Shown: piece by piece, positions 30,901 to 42,459 of the stretch
Layout: each line of letters starts with the position of its first letter
Numbering within the stretch: position 1 is the first letter of the stretch
From: Parelaphostrongylus tenuis
Lineage: Eukaryota; Nematoda; Chromadorea; Rhabditida; Metastrongylidae
Length of the DNA stretch: 64,000 bases
Assembly: GCA_019055375.1 (NCBI GenBank)
Contig: JAHQIW010004725.1
Location: 1 to 64,000 of the forward strand
Reading direction: 5' to 3'
The notes under the pieces: model-generated
The model's database searches: none
The model's input: only the letters and a program-made list of their open reading frames with translations
Told to the model about the DNA's origin: nothing
Made by a program: the position numbers and the translations under genes

Positions 30901-33900
30901 TACCAGTTAAATTATTCACACCGTTGGCAATGAAGGTAACAGCGAGCGTTGGCAGAATAGCAATGGCACGAGTGACCAAAACTCGCTTCCACTTTGGCCA
31001 TGAAACTTGAATGAAACCCTAAATCATCTTTTCACAAAGCATGTTAGAAAACAGTTTGGTAACCCACACAAAAATAATCACTTTCAAAAGGCTCCATTAA
31101 TTAAAACACTTTGTTAGAAATGTATTTCTTGATAATAGCATAAGATTTACTTCCATGACGAACTGCCCAGCGTTATGTGCCAGTCATTGTCGAACTTTGA
31201 CCAGCGGCAAAAAATTCCAATAGCCCAAATATACAGAGAGGCGAGGCCAAACTCACAACCCAAAAAAATTCCGCCCTAGATAAAACGATCATTATTAAAC
31301 ATAGAAACACAGAAGAAAACACACACAGGGCTTGGTATGCAGCACATCAGCTGTTGAACTACGCTCAAATGTACCTCTACCCAGCAAAGAAGGAGAAAAA
31401 GGGAGAAAGAAAGAAAAGAAGAAGAAAGAAAAAGAGTAAGGCGTACAGTATTTAAAACCCTGAAGGATGCGCTATAAATCTGACTTCATTAACCAATGTT
31501 TGAGGTGATTGAATGCATACCCGGCCTTTACATTGACTCGTGCTGGCCTACAGACAAATGAGTGCCGTCATCTTTTCAGACTAATTTAGCACCAATTTCT
31601 GACCTGTGAGAAATGGAAGGTTAGATGGGCTGAAAACGCGGGAATGGAGCATGGACCAATGCAGAGTGTGCTGGCGGACATTTCTAGAACCTCATTGCAA
31701 GGAGTGAACAAAAAAATTAGAATCCATTCGTTTTCTTCAACCCTCAAGCATCGTGTGTGTTCCCTTGAGCACACAATTTTACAAATCCCTACCTCGTTAA
31801 ATGCAGAATTTTTTACTAGACTTCTAGAAGTTATTTGATAGTTTAGATCTACTTGTTAGTGCGGTGTAGGCGACGTAGTAAAAATCACCTTCGGTGTGCA
31901 TTTCTTACACAAGTGGCATGTGTGCTTAGCTTTTCGTTACACTTTCGATAGTCGTCCAATAGTTAAGACTTCCTCAATTACAATACCGGGTTTGGTACTC
32001 ATAAAATGTCTACATAGAGCGCTGTAAGAGCAAAAAAAAAAGACTACCTTTTGCTCTCGGAGTAGTTAGTCTCTTGTTTGAACTTTATAGCTAGTTTATT
32101 TTTCAATAGAAGATGGAAATAAAAAGTAATACCTACAGAACGTTAGAAGAAAGTCTGTTTCTCAATTCTGATACTGGAAACTTAGAAAATTATCAAAACA
32201 AAAAAAGATCTCTAATTAACAACAAAAATCGCGCTATGCGTAGTTATCTGAACTACCGCCTCGAGAATATGTGATTTTCGTTCTTGACGAGAAAATTTTT
32301 CACGGTTTCGAAATAATCTTCGGATTTTTCCGTGATATACTGATACTCCACGATTCCCTTTACACGTTCATATACTTTTGGTGCTATCTCGATACATTTT
32401 TTAGACACCTTGTTATCTGTCTTCACACTGTTTCTTTTTGTTTTTTTTTTTCACTACCTTATTATGCGTCTTTATACTGTTTTTTTTTTGTTTTTCTTTT
32501 AACTGTGTGGATCCCACTACTTATGGTATTCAATCGTTTTCTATTTCGTCTTCTTCTCAATGTCGTAGAATACTGAAGCGGGATTTGCAACTTCGAGATT
32601 AGCCTGGATGTGACCTTTTCATAAAGGCATTCGTTGTCAACCCGAAGAGTATTATGGGGTGGAGTTTGGCCCCAGGCGCAACGCGATGAGCATCACAACC
32701 ACTCTGCCATGGCTCCCCATTTCTTTAACTCAGCTATCCGAATAAACCGGGACCGAAGGTGAGACGTGATTTTTCCTTGGCTGCTATAGCGTACTAATAA
32801 GGTCTTTTCAAAGATCGAACATAGTGCTGATATTTTGTTTATTGAATGATCACTAAATTTATATTTAAAATGGAGTGGTTTTGAAAAGGTTAGATAGAAC
32901 GGTTGCTGCCGTTGAAGGTGTAGAGAACTTATGTCTCCGATATGACTGGACATTTGAGGCTCGTTACGATAGCAGGGTAAAACATAGATTAACTTCTTCA
33001 AAGTAGCTAGCAGCTTGCACAGTATGCATTGCATTCCACAGCAATCGTGATTTTTTGATATTTACAGGACTTAAGGGGTCGTAAACATAAGAGTTATAAA
33101 AGATATCTCACTTTGTTGTTGAACAGGCATATAAGACTTTTCTAAAACGCCATCCCCACTTTGAAGTTGCTTAAAATGAAGTTTTAAAAAGTTAGAGTTT
33201 TAGAATATGAAAAAAAACAAGTAGAAATAAGTTCATAACATTATGACAAAAAAAACTTTTGTGTTCGATAGCCAAAACCGTGATTATTCTACATAGATTA
33301 TGTAGAATAGATATTACTGAACACAACATTCAAAACATTACACAAAATAAAACAAAACTTTGCGCTAGTATGGTTTCATAACTTTCACCCAAAATAAATA
33401 AGTTAAAGCGCACTAATGAACGCATACTCTGGGAGCATTTAGCCACTCTGAAAAGTCTCCTCAATGTTTTACCATGCTACGGCGACCAAAAACTGCCCTA
33501 AGTGTCTCGCCATATCGGAACGTACAGTGCTCTACATTTTTAGCCGCAACGGTCTCGGTGTTTAATATGTTACCGACTGAGAGACAAATATACTGGTATG
33601 AATGTACTTCGCCCATTTCGCTTCGTATTCCGACATACACGTAACACAGGATATTTCCTAAGTTATGTTTACCACGGACACCACCCTCTCACCTTATAAA
33701 TATCTGATATTGCAGTGTCGTTGTTATAAGGAAAAGCATTTGGATCAAATATTCCATGTCTTCGATCGCAAGATGTCCGCTGAACAGTATCACATAATTT
33801 GTAAAGTTGGATCTATTCAATAAATTAAGCTTTGTTCACCACACTTGAGTGAGTTTCTTAACCACTTACCACATCGTAATTGGTTTTTTTATAGAGCCCA

Positions 33901-36316
33901 TGGGCAAACACTGCCACAACAAACACGTTGATGAAAAAGCTGCAGAACAGTGCTAGTGAGGATTCGAGTGTATAGTAGAAATTGGCTTCGGAAATGCGAT
34001 CTCGATTGCTACGATTCACGCGTCGCGACTAAAGTCTTTTCTTAAATAAACGTTCAGAGAAATCAGTGGAGCGGACAAAGGTGAAAGTACTTAGCGTATG
34101 AATCGATCATTGAGCGTACCTTGACTAATGCAGAATGTAAGTAGAGATTATGTGGCATAATCACCGGCCCCAACTACTGAGATTCCTTGGCAAAAATTCT
34201 TCTCTCCCACAACCTGAACACCAGGGAACAAACATTCCTGACAGAACGGAAGGCAACGATGGCGAAACGACGAAATACTGCAAAAATTGGCATAATCTTC
34301 TTGACAGTTCAACGATCTATGTTAGCCTACTTTCTCGAATCGTGAATTATGAGAAGCAGCAATAGGTTGTCCAAATCTTTGATAAGACCATGGTAACTGA
34401 TTGGGGGTATAAAACTGACATCAAACTAAATAAACGTTACAGAAGAGACAGAGTAAAGGGGGAGACGAGACTCCAAACGTTCAGTGGAAAACCTTCCCAT
34501 CTACAAAGATTGACGAGGTCAAGGAGCTTCATGAAAACGCCATCGAACGGATTTCTTGGTATACTGGAGATAAATTTTGCCCAATCAGTCACAAATGGGT
34601 CAAGTGGAGAATAAAGTGTAGTAGAATAATCGCTAGTACTTTGAATAAATCAACTCTCAAAGAACTAAAGTAGTCAAGTATGTGTCACAATAACATACTT
34701 CGTACCCAAACGATAAAGCCATAGTTGAGATCAGAATGGCGAAAACTACTTCCAATTTGCGTACACCATATCGGTCAATGAATAAAAATGTAAATGTGTC
34801 AACTATAGTGACCAGCACACCTGCCCATAGTGGAACCCTAAATCTTCAACAATAAGAAAAAACATGGCTGAGCTCCTAGTGATTACAACCGGCCGCAGTG
34901 CCTCCATAAAAGGAAAATGGAATATCATTCGAAACCATCATTGCTATTGAACACAGGCAATGCAAGTCGAACTGATGAGTTGCTTATTAAGTAAATGAAT
35001 ATGCCTTTATCGCACAAAAATGAATAAAAAAGAAATAGGAGTTTAACGATAAGCGAAGTAATATCAATTTGTGAACTATTGCTCAACATATAACCATTAG
35101 TAATTTGGATCTTTAATTTACTACGTATAACTACTATCAATGGTGGCTTGATGCTTCACGAAGACCAAATAGAAGTACTATGACAAACCGGAATAAATTT
35201 TTCATAGCCGAAAACGTCCATGCTGAACAGGTTCATAATTGTAGCAAAATTAGCACTATGCAGCACTGACTAAATTACAAGAAGAAAAATTTGTCCGAGC
35301 ACCCAAGATGCTCATGTAGTACAATTTCTTAGCAAAAGTTTGCTTTTTGTAGAAGTTGCTCATCTTCATGAAGTCGGAGAAATTATTAGGAGAATTTTTT
35401 TTGAGTGGATTCCATATTCACATAGCCGTGATTGACATTAGAGCGAACGACAGGAACAATTGCTGCGTTCACCTATAATCCTCCATTGTTTTTCCTGAGG
35501 TTTTAAAAACATTCAATGCCAGGGATCAATATTATCTTCCATATCTCAAATCGTCGTGAACTTTGTTCATTAAACCAGAAACCAGTAGAATCTATAGCTT
35601 AATATTCTCCAAATAGAAATCCTTTTTACTGCTTGTATAATATATTATTCGATATATTTATCGACCGTTAACATATGAACGAACTTACTGTTAGCCAAAG
35701 AAAAAAAAAACATACCACCCTTTGCTGACTAAGTAGATTGCTATTGCAGTTCCGATGACTTCCTGCATATCACTACAAATGATAGCAATTTCAATCATTA
35801 CCCATAAAATTAAGCGAGCGGTACGAGGATAGAAATCATGTGACACCTGGAGAGTACATCTTACCAAGAAGTTTACTACTCATTCTTAACTAAAAAAAAT
35901 ATTCACCAGAAAACTGTGCTAAAAATAAGAGAATCGGAGCGATGAAAAAAGAGAGAACTAGCGCACACCTCGGCCATGTGCTTTCCACTGACAACACCTA
36001 GTCGCGCCGACATTCGTTGCAGCAACATTCCAATAACATGAGCGGAAAGTAAAACCCATAATAGCTGGAAGTGATATAAGTACATCCTACCAAACATCTA
36101 AGAATCGTTTCAGTACAAGGATCTCTACAACCACTTCCTTCATAAACTATGGTGGTAAGCAAATAGATTCGAACGTTTTCAACATTATCCTACTTTGTAC
36201 TGAGCTTTTGCACCAGACTGTAGATCACTTTCGATGTTCCCTGGATCGAGATAGGCAATACTCATAAGAAATCCTGGACCCGTGAATGCCCATAGTGTAC
36301 GCCAGGAAAATCGGTT
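27931..36316 (-). CDS. smf: NRAMP/SMF divalent-metal transporter gene (12 recognised exons; two contain frameshifts)
   Basis: Proton-coupled importer of Fe2+/Mn2+ (DMT1 family), a polytopic membrane protein. Exons in transcript order: 36316-36194, 36064-35969, 35846-35716, 34837-34699, 34277-34120, 34028-33870, 33779-33693, 31275-31151, 31018-30904, 29749-29638, 28370-28211, 28062-27931. Exon 1 carries the TM1 signature [18 protein letters not shown]; exon 5 the TM6 metal motif MPHN; exon 8 the [14 protein letters not shown] segment of NRAMPs, broken here. Phases agree at every junction and give 510 codons plus stop, with about 50 N-terminal residues still to place. Exon 5 has two extra single bases (near 34189-34190 and 34164-34165) and exon 8 two more (31209-31214 and 31173-31174). 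The other ten exons are clean. It may be a young pseudogene, a damaged allele or an assembly error. Which C. elegans paralogue (smf-1, -2, -3) it matches was not resolved. Confidence 0.9.
31380..31440 (+). repeat. Purine-rich low-complexity tract
   Basis: A G/A-only stretch (AAGAAGAAAGAAAAAGAG type) in a long SMF intron. Probably an expanded simple repeat or degraded SINE tail, since a SINE fragment follows. Confidence 0.7.
31458..31568 (-). repeat. SINE 3' fragment, - strand
   Basis: On the - strand it matches the body of the 6588 SINE: CACGAGTCAATGTAAAGGCC, ATGCATTCAATCACCTCAAA and GCGCATCCTTCAGG. The tRNA-like head is missing. Confidence 0.65.
31800..32110. repeat. Degenerate interspersed repeat family in SMF intron
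   Basis: Carries 'CATAGAGCGCTGTAAGAGC' and 'GTCGTCCAATAGTTAAGAC', words shared with 10440-10770 and 15770-15960. Boundaries unclear. Confidence 0.4.
32380..32505. repeat. T-rich imperfect duplication
   Basis: Two successive blocks of the form ACCTT.TTAT..GTCTT.A.ACTGTTT followed by long T runs (about 32408-32450 and 32456-32500), an imperfect tandem of about 48 bp. Intronic in the SMF gene. Confidence 0.5.
32635..32720 (-). repeat. tRNA-like element in SMF intron
   Basis: On the - strand: GCCATGGCAGAGTGGTTGTG, then a CCTGGGGCCAAACTCCACCC T-arm-like region. The B box (GGCCAAACTCC) departs from GGTTCGAATCC, so it is scored as a decayed tRNA-derived repeat. Confidence 0.35.
32745..33010. repeat. 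Degenerate interspersed repeat family in SMF intron
   Basis: Has 'GTGAGACGTGATTTTTCCTT', 'GCTGCTATAGCG' and 'AAGGTCTTTTCAAAGATCGA', weakly following the 12816 block order. Confidence 0.35.
34490..34600 (+). repeat. Third echo of the 7.85 kb coding-like segment
   Basis: GAAAACGCCATCGAACGGAT followed by TTCTTGGTAT matches GAGAACGCCATCGAACGGGT / TTCCTCGGTAT at 7898-7930. It lies in a SMF intron on the opposite strand to the gene, consistent with a dispersed repeat. Confidence 0.45.
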
Positions 36317-37479
36317 CTAAAAAACAAGGTTCCAAAAACATTTTCCAAGAAAGATTAATAATTATGATTTTTCTTTGTATATGTTTGTCTCTGAAAATAC
36401 ATTTCCGATGATGTGCGATGCGTTTGTAGCTGATACGTGGAACGACACTGAAACTTTCGTCACAAAATTACGAAAAGTGATTGCGATCATTCATTCATTT
36501 TGCTACCAACTTTGAAACGACCACGTCTTTTTTGTGACTTTTTCCTGCGCTCTCTAATACAATATTTTGATGTATTTTTGGATTTCCTCATAGTTACTAA
36601 TAGTTCTTTATTGCCCAGATTTTTTCAAAGGTCATGTTTATGAGAGTACTCAATTTCGTATGCAGTGAAAGACATTTTCCAATAAAGAATATTGTGGTTC
36701 TTAGTACCTGATTTTGCATCAAGTGTTGGGTACATTTCGACATTTTTACCACATACTTGATATACCTGTTACCCGTTCCGCAAGAAGTTGGTAACTTATC
36801 GCAGTAAAACAGGGAAGCATATAGCTGTCAAAAATGGAGAAATCCTTTCAATCTTGAAAGATTCTGAAGAAAATAAACTGAAACGGTAAGACCGGAGTGA
36901 TTGTCAGAATATCAAGGAAGAATGATCGGGGACGGTAGTGCCATACAGTCAAAGCGCATGCAGCTTCCCACTACATGACGTCCAAGCGTGTTTGATGAAG
37001 ACGAGTAGGGTACGTCCACAGAAAATGGAAAGATAGAGTTCATAGTTATCCCGTTAAACACGAAGCTTTCCCGCATTCTCCTCACATTTTTCCTGTCATT
37101 GGATTGTTCAAATCTTAGCGACACCCTCGACGTGTATTATTTACATGAGTGACGTTTGTGCTTGTGCTTAAATCTTGACGATCTCGGAAATGAGTTCAGC
37201 TTCTGGAAAGAATTTTCGTTAAAAGCGGTGTAAGAGCACGAAGAAAATTACTTCGCTTTCTTGGAGGTATATGCACCGAAAGCACACGAACTGTAAGGGT
37301 GACCGTGCTTTATCAAAACACTAAAAGAAATTGAGAAAATTTTTAAAACGGAAAAAATTTTCAAATAAACAACGATGATCGCGTCCTTTAGGGGCGGCAG
37401 TTCACAAAATTTGATGAAGCAAAGATTATTCATTAGTTTCGAAAATTTCTAAGCTTCTCGTATTGGAACTGTATAGAAG

Positions 37480-38045
37480 ACTTTTTTGTTCTTCATAGGT
37501 TGCATACCTTTGCACTTTAATTTTATATTACCGTAAAACCCGCCATGAAGTTCAAGCAACGGGTAAACCATTTCGAACGTGAAATGTGATCTTCATGTAG
37601 CTCTTAAAGCATTCTATGGAAACCTTCTAATGATCAAACGTAGGCTCAAAGTCACCAGGGCTTGAGCTACCAAATAACCATTGAAAGCCGAAATGAAAAA
37701 CCACCCTCAGACCGTAGCCGTGTAAACTAAGCACGGTAAAGGCGAAACATGATAATTTCTTCGCTTGTACAGCCTAATACGAAGATCTTTTCAGAAACAA
37801 AAGACAGTTTTAGTAGCCATTTCTCATGCAAGCGAAAAAATACTGAAACTGTATTTAAAAAAGCTCAGTTCTACAAAAAATTCGCAGGAATACGCATGCA
37901 TTTCACGAAATATCTTTCGGCCTCGATGGGTCACACATGAAGTCTTACAAATACGAAGAGCCATGGCGTGAATAAACGACAATATCAAAGGATTGACGGT
38001 CAGATGTGTGCCGTAGGAGTTTAACAGAAGGGCAATCAAATGGTA
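37480..38045. repeat. Degenerate interspersed repeat family
   Basis: Contains 'ACGTGAAATGTGATCTTCAT', 'AAAGCATTCTATGGAAACC' and 'CAAATAACCATTGAAAGCC', which parallel blocks at 12816-12920 and 26330-26450. Very diverged. Confidence 0.3.
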
Positions 38046-39355
38046 GTGATGCCCGTCAGTAAGAGCATGGAACTGGTTGGATTCTGCACCGGATCATCAA
38101 GGCTCTTGTCTTTATGAAATCGGGAGATCAGTATCAACTTCTCCAGGGTCAATACGCTCCTCTGAACTTACAGAAGCTGTTGACCGCCTATTACAAAGAT
38201 TTGAGAATAAGAACGCCTTATAGAGACGGTCTCAGGATTACAGGAAGACTGATTCGAATAGTAGTGAACCTATTCATAAACAACAACAATCTTCAAGCAG
38301 CAGTAGAGCACACACCTACATTTTGAAAACTTTGATGAAGTATGGATATAAAGGAACGAAGTGATAAAAGAAGTACTGAGATGAGTATAGAATGTGACTG
38401 AGAGTTGTGCAAAAGAAGAAAGCAACAAAAATTTGAATTTGGGAAATTATGACCATTCTAGATCTGTTCTTGAAACCGGTCAGCTGGTCAATAGTGTAAG
38501 CAACTGATGCAAAAAGTGATTGTTGAGATACTTTCAGTATTAACTGCTAGAAGTTTATTGATAACTATAGGAGATCAATACTGACAGCAAGCGTTCTAGA
38601 TAGTAGTGACTATTCATATAAGGCTAATTGTGAAAAAATAAAGCTTATCGATCAGTGTAAAATGCATCCACATTCGACTTCAGAAAATGGCGTCAAATGT
38701 GATTTAATGGATATCTCACGTGGAAAATGACTTGAAGTGGTCCACGATTTACCAAATCATTAGTGTTATCCTCTCAAACAAGTTTACCAAGGTACTAATT
38801 TGCACATCCGAAGTAACGAATGGTTTGGTGAGTCTGAAACTTGGGATCAAACCAAGTGTCTATTACAGAAGCACACCTAACTAGTATGCTATAGAAATCT
38901 GTTCTTGTAAAAAGTATTTCGATACGAAGAAGAAGAAGAGGAACTGTAAATAATGCACATAGTGTGTTGTTTTCAAGTGCAACAACCATAATGTCGATGA
39001 AACGATTTTTGAGATAAGAGCAGAGAATATGTAGCACATAAAATGCGACATGTGTCAGTTTCAATCTATATGAAGTGAAAATAATGGAATTTTTCAAATA
39101 TCAAACATTCTGCCTGAATTCAATGGCGATTATTACTTCCGATTCAATTTTTACACGGCGCGTCACAATATTTTACTGCGCAGATCCGAGCACTTCTAGA
39201 CTTGATTCGCCTCCTCGCATGCATCCTCCACAAACATTTCGTGTATAATTTCGACTATTGCTTGAGGATTTCGTTTACTTTATGAGTCTTCACGAAGAGG
39301 AGGTCGGACCAGATGACTTGCCTCACTAACCACTCTGAGACGTTTTGCTGCCTAC

Positions 39356-39507
39356 CCAAATGAAAACTTGATTTTCACAAACGGCGAAACGTGTTTGTTT
39401 GAATTTCTTCATCGCCGATCCATTTGGAAAATCAAAGCGATTTAACAGAGAGGAATTCGCCGAATATGCAGTGGTTTTTCGCATTATATTGCCAGCTCTT
39501 GGAATTA
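39356..39507 (-). CDS. Tentative second coding exon of the SMF gene
   Basis: After a TTACTGCAG acceptor the - strand is open from 39507 to a GGTAGG donor at 39356. The length, 152 nt, is exactly what is needed to join the candidate first exon (ending in phase 1) to the TM1 exon at 36316 (starting in phase 0). The translation, beginning VIPRAGNIMRK, does not clearly resemble known SMF N-termini, which are poorly conserved. Frame agreement could be chance (about one in three). Confidence 0.25.
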
Positions 39508-40080
39508 CTGCAGTAACTCGAAAAAAGTTCATAAATCCAAATTTCTTCTGCAGTCCTTTATGAAAAAAAACTCCACATAAATTTACAACCAAAAGAATAT
39601 TCCATGGAAACTGTATAATGTTCCTAGGCAATAACAAGGTTTTCTTCTACAAATGAAGGAGATTCATAATAGCTTCACTACTCTGTCGATGTAGAAATTA
39701 TAGTCTGTATCGTAAAACAGCATCAGGAGCTGCGTGGTAGAGTTATTAACGGCACTTTATAAAAACTCTTTGAAGAGTTTGTACTAGCTTTTCTACAATT
39801 GATAAATTTTGTCACATCAAACAGTCTGAGCTTAAGTCCTTCCTAATACAGTTGAATAAGTCTATACTAGTTAAGGCCTCACCACCACAGAACGTTCGTA
39901 AGCATCGAACTATTTAATGAGAGAACAGCAGATACCTGCTAATACATTTGCAAACAGTTGTCGCAGAAACTGATCTTATTATTGTCGCACACTTCGCGTT
40001 GAAAAAATTTCAAGAACCAATTTTTTTACATTATCAATATAACCAAGAATTGACTTCTGTTATAACGATGCCCAGCATAA

Positions 40081-40380
40081 CAAGAGCATATAGCAGTGGT
40101 TAGAGGCGATTTGCCTCGCACACGAGGTCGATGGTTCGATTTCGCGCTCATGCCTCACCAAGCCATCGATCTCTTTGGGGTCAGTAAACAAGTACTAAAC
40201 TGGCACCAGGTTTGTCTGGAAGGATGAGCAGTATTGACCAACTTGATACAGCGATAGATCACCGCGACTTACTATAAGGACCAGCTATGCATTCAATTAC
40301 CATAAAGAAGACTAAAAAATTGAAGGCAAATGCATGGTGCATACTTCAGGGGTAAATCAACGCCGCGAGCTTTATACTTT
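40081..40380 (+). repeat. tRNA-derived SINE
   Basis: Head CATATAGCAGTGGTTAGAGG and GATGGTTCGATTTCGC, body CACCAAGCCATCGATCTCTT, GGTTTGTCTGGAAGGATGA, end CGCGAGCTTTATACTTT. It sits between the two tentative N-terminal SMF exons on the opposite strand. Confidence 0.8.
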
Positions 40381-40844
40381 ATCGTTCATGAATTACATGT
40401 GTCTTATCGCTTACGCTTAATCTAGAGAATCCGCAGATTTATATTATCACAAATCTTTTACACAGTGAGTCAATAAGATACGTAAACGAAACTACAAATA
40501 CTCTAGGCATGGAGTGATTTCCTTGGTAATTTCAAGACAATCAGCAGGCAAAATTTGTGCAAAACGTTAGTTGCGAGTACTTGGTACTTTTGAATAATTT
40601 GACGTAATTTTCCACTCTTATTTTATGCATACTGGTTATTTTCTAGATAGAGATACAAGCCATATTTGAATATTGCTAGTCATTTTGGTCACTTCAGAAT
40701 CATTGAGAGCGGCCTGTTGTAGTAATTAAGTCTTAGCTTTTGAACGAAGAGAAAATCATGATGGGAAACTTGATCGTGTCACCTACTCCTTGAGCAACGG
40801 GAAGTTTCCACTTGATTGAAATCGTCATTCCTCCTTAGCATTAC

Positions 40845-40901
40845 CTCTCTTTGATGGCGTCTGAGCTTTTGTAGGTGCGATGCCTTCATTCATTGGTACG
40901 C
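40845..40901 (-). CDS. Candidate first exon of the SMF gene with trans-splice acceptor
   Basis: On the - strand a run of T ending in AG (at 40903-40902) is followed by an eight-base leader, an ATG at 40893-40891, 16 codons (MNEGIAPTKAQTPSKR) and a GTAATG donor just below 40845. Poly-T plus AG with a very short leader is typical of nematode spliced-leader sites. The hydrophilic N-terminus suits the cytosolic tail of an NRAMP protein. Linkage to the downstream exons is inferred from position, strand and absence of another gene between. Confidence 0.35.
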
Positions 40902-41276
40902 CTAAAAAAAACAAAATGGAAACAAAATGTGCAATGATATTCATCAACGGATAGATGCCAAAGTCTAAATTGTAATTGATCGGAACATAGCTTATTGGGC
41001 GGTAAATTACAAGATCTCCAACGTAAAAGGATCTTCTGGCCGTAAACATAGGAATATTTCTCACACATTTCCCAAGTGCTGCACGAGTGGGCCATACGTA
41101 AAGCAACGTACTACATGACACTCGACGATGCATTGATTTCAATAAATATGGTGCATACAAGAAACTGTTGCTTCAAGTTTGTAAACAATATTGAAAAACA
41201 ACGAGTTTTATCTAATTAAATGCACTGCTGGGATCAATAAATCTCAACCAACAGAATGTCAAACGCTTTTTTTGGT

Positions 41277-41313
41277 CACGTTGAGATTCATAGTCCAAAC
41301 ACCAAACCGATAA
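41277..41313. promoter_or_regulatory. CACGT (HRE-like) and GATAA motifs upstream of candidate SMF start
   Basis: CACGT at 41277-41281 (ACGTG on the - strand) and GATAA at 41309-41313 sit about 380-410 bp upstream of the candidate SMF first exon. In C. elegans, iron-dependent enhancers of iron genes combine HIF-1 sites (ACGTG) and GATA sites. Both motifs are short and common, so this is only a suggestion. Confidence 0.15.
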
Positions 41314-41809
41314 ACCGGTTGGAAATGTAGAGTTTTATCTAGCCGGACACGATAGTGCTCCATTCCAAAGTTTAGTGCTAGAATTTATGTGTATATATTT
41401 AACATATTTTTAACATCGACGTGGAGAGATGTTTACAACAAGGCTATTTTATACCATCAGAGTTGTCAACAGCTGCTCTGGAGAACATTGTACTGAAACT
41501 AGAATGGCACAGTGAAGGACTGAAGGAGACATTATCTTCGCCTCTCCAGTGATATCGTTTTGACAACACCGAGCACTGCCAGCTAGAACGAAAGTGGGCC
41601 GGCTTCAATAACACTTGCAAAAGAATTAGTCCTCGACTAAATATTACGAAAATTATGTTCACGAGAAGCGAATTTTTTCTGATGCCTAAATGACCTTTCA
41701 AAGAATGTGTATATCCGAATGCTTCAGGTGCTTTCAACTGGTTCGCAAAAGCAGCACGATAGAAAGACTTTTATCCAAGTTGAAAAAGAGGATGTAAACC
41801 ATTGGGGAG

Positions 41810-42390
41810 CTTTGAAAAGCATAGAAGGTATAGCGAAAAAAACATAGGATCATAAAACTCCGTGCCAACTTATCGATCACTTGATTGTTATCGATTACTT
41901 ACTCAACGAATGCTTCGAAGACTTGATCGCTGGGGAGTAGGATAGAAGGTGTGACGCGTGCAGAGAATATACTAGGTCTTGATTTCGTGCCATTCAAGTA
42001 TAGACGAGAATATAAGCTTCCGACATACGTAAGTGTTCAGAGAGATCTGAGAGAGAGATGCCTTGTGTACGCCAAAACATCGTAAATACGGTGGGTCACA
42101 CATGTATTTCAACGACAACCGATAGACAACAGCCGATAACGATCGCTTTTCCGATTATTCAAGTGAATTTGTATGCACAGCTGAGACTAGCACTCCAATG
42201 ACCAGAATTGTTCACGAAGACCTTAGGAGAATGTTATCGTGTCCAGTAAATTCTCAGAGTGGGTAGAACAGCTGGGATACTTTCGCATGCGGCAGATACA
42301 AATAAAGACTTTATTGACGCTCTCACGTCTAACTCGACTATTAACGAGAGGACAAGTGATGCAGGTGAGATAAACGTCTTCTACCTTTGC
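41810..42390 (+). mobile_element. Decayed 3' end of an RTE retrotransposon
   Basis: Order of fragments matches the C-terminal part of RTE reverse-transcriptase proteins: CGTGCCAACTTATCGATCAC (RAH-like), GGTGGGTCACACATGTATTT then CAACGACAACCG (GHVMRFND-like), and the 3' end TCGACTATTAACGAGAGGAC / GATGCAGGTGAGATAAACG. The same 3' end occurs in the better copy at 52810-53560. No open frame is left. Confidence 0.5.
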
Positions 42391-42459
42391 ATTGGAATTT
42401 TGAAAAATCAGGCCTCAACTTCAGTCTTTTTTTCATTTACTAAACTACTCAGCAGTTAG

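Noticed and set aside
37248..37433. - strand open frame as an N-terminal SMF exon
   Set aside because: The usable frame has no ATG or acceptor giving the phase needed by the TM1 exon, and its peptide does not resemble an SMF N-terminus.
40825..41160. 111-codon - strand frame as one continuous exon
   Set aside because: A better reading uses the poly-T/AG acceptor at 40902 and an internal start; the upstream part has no coding features.
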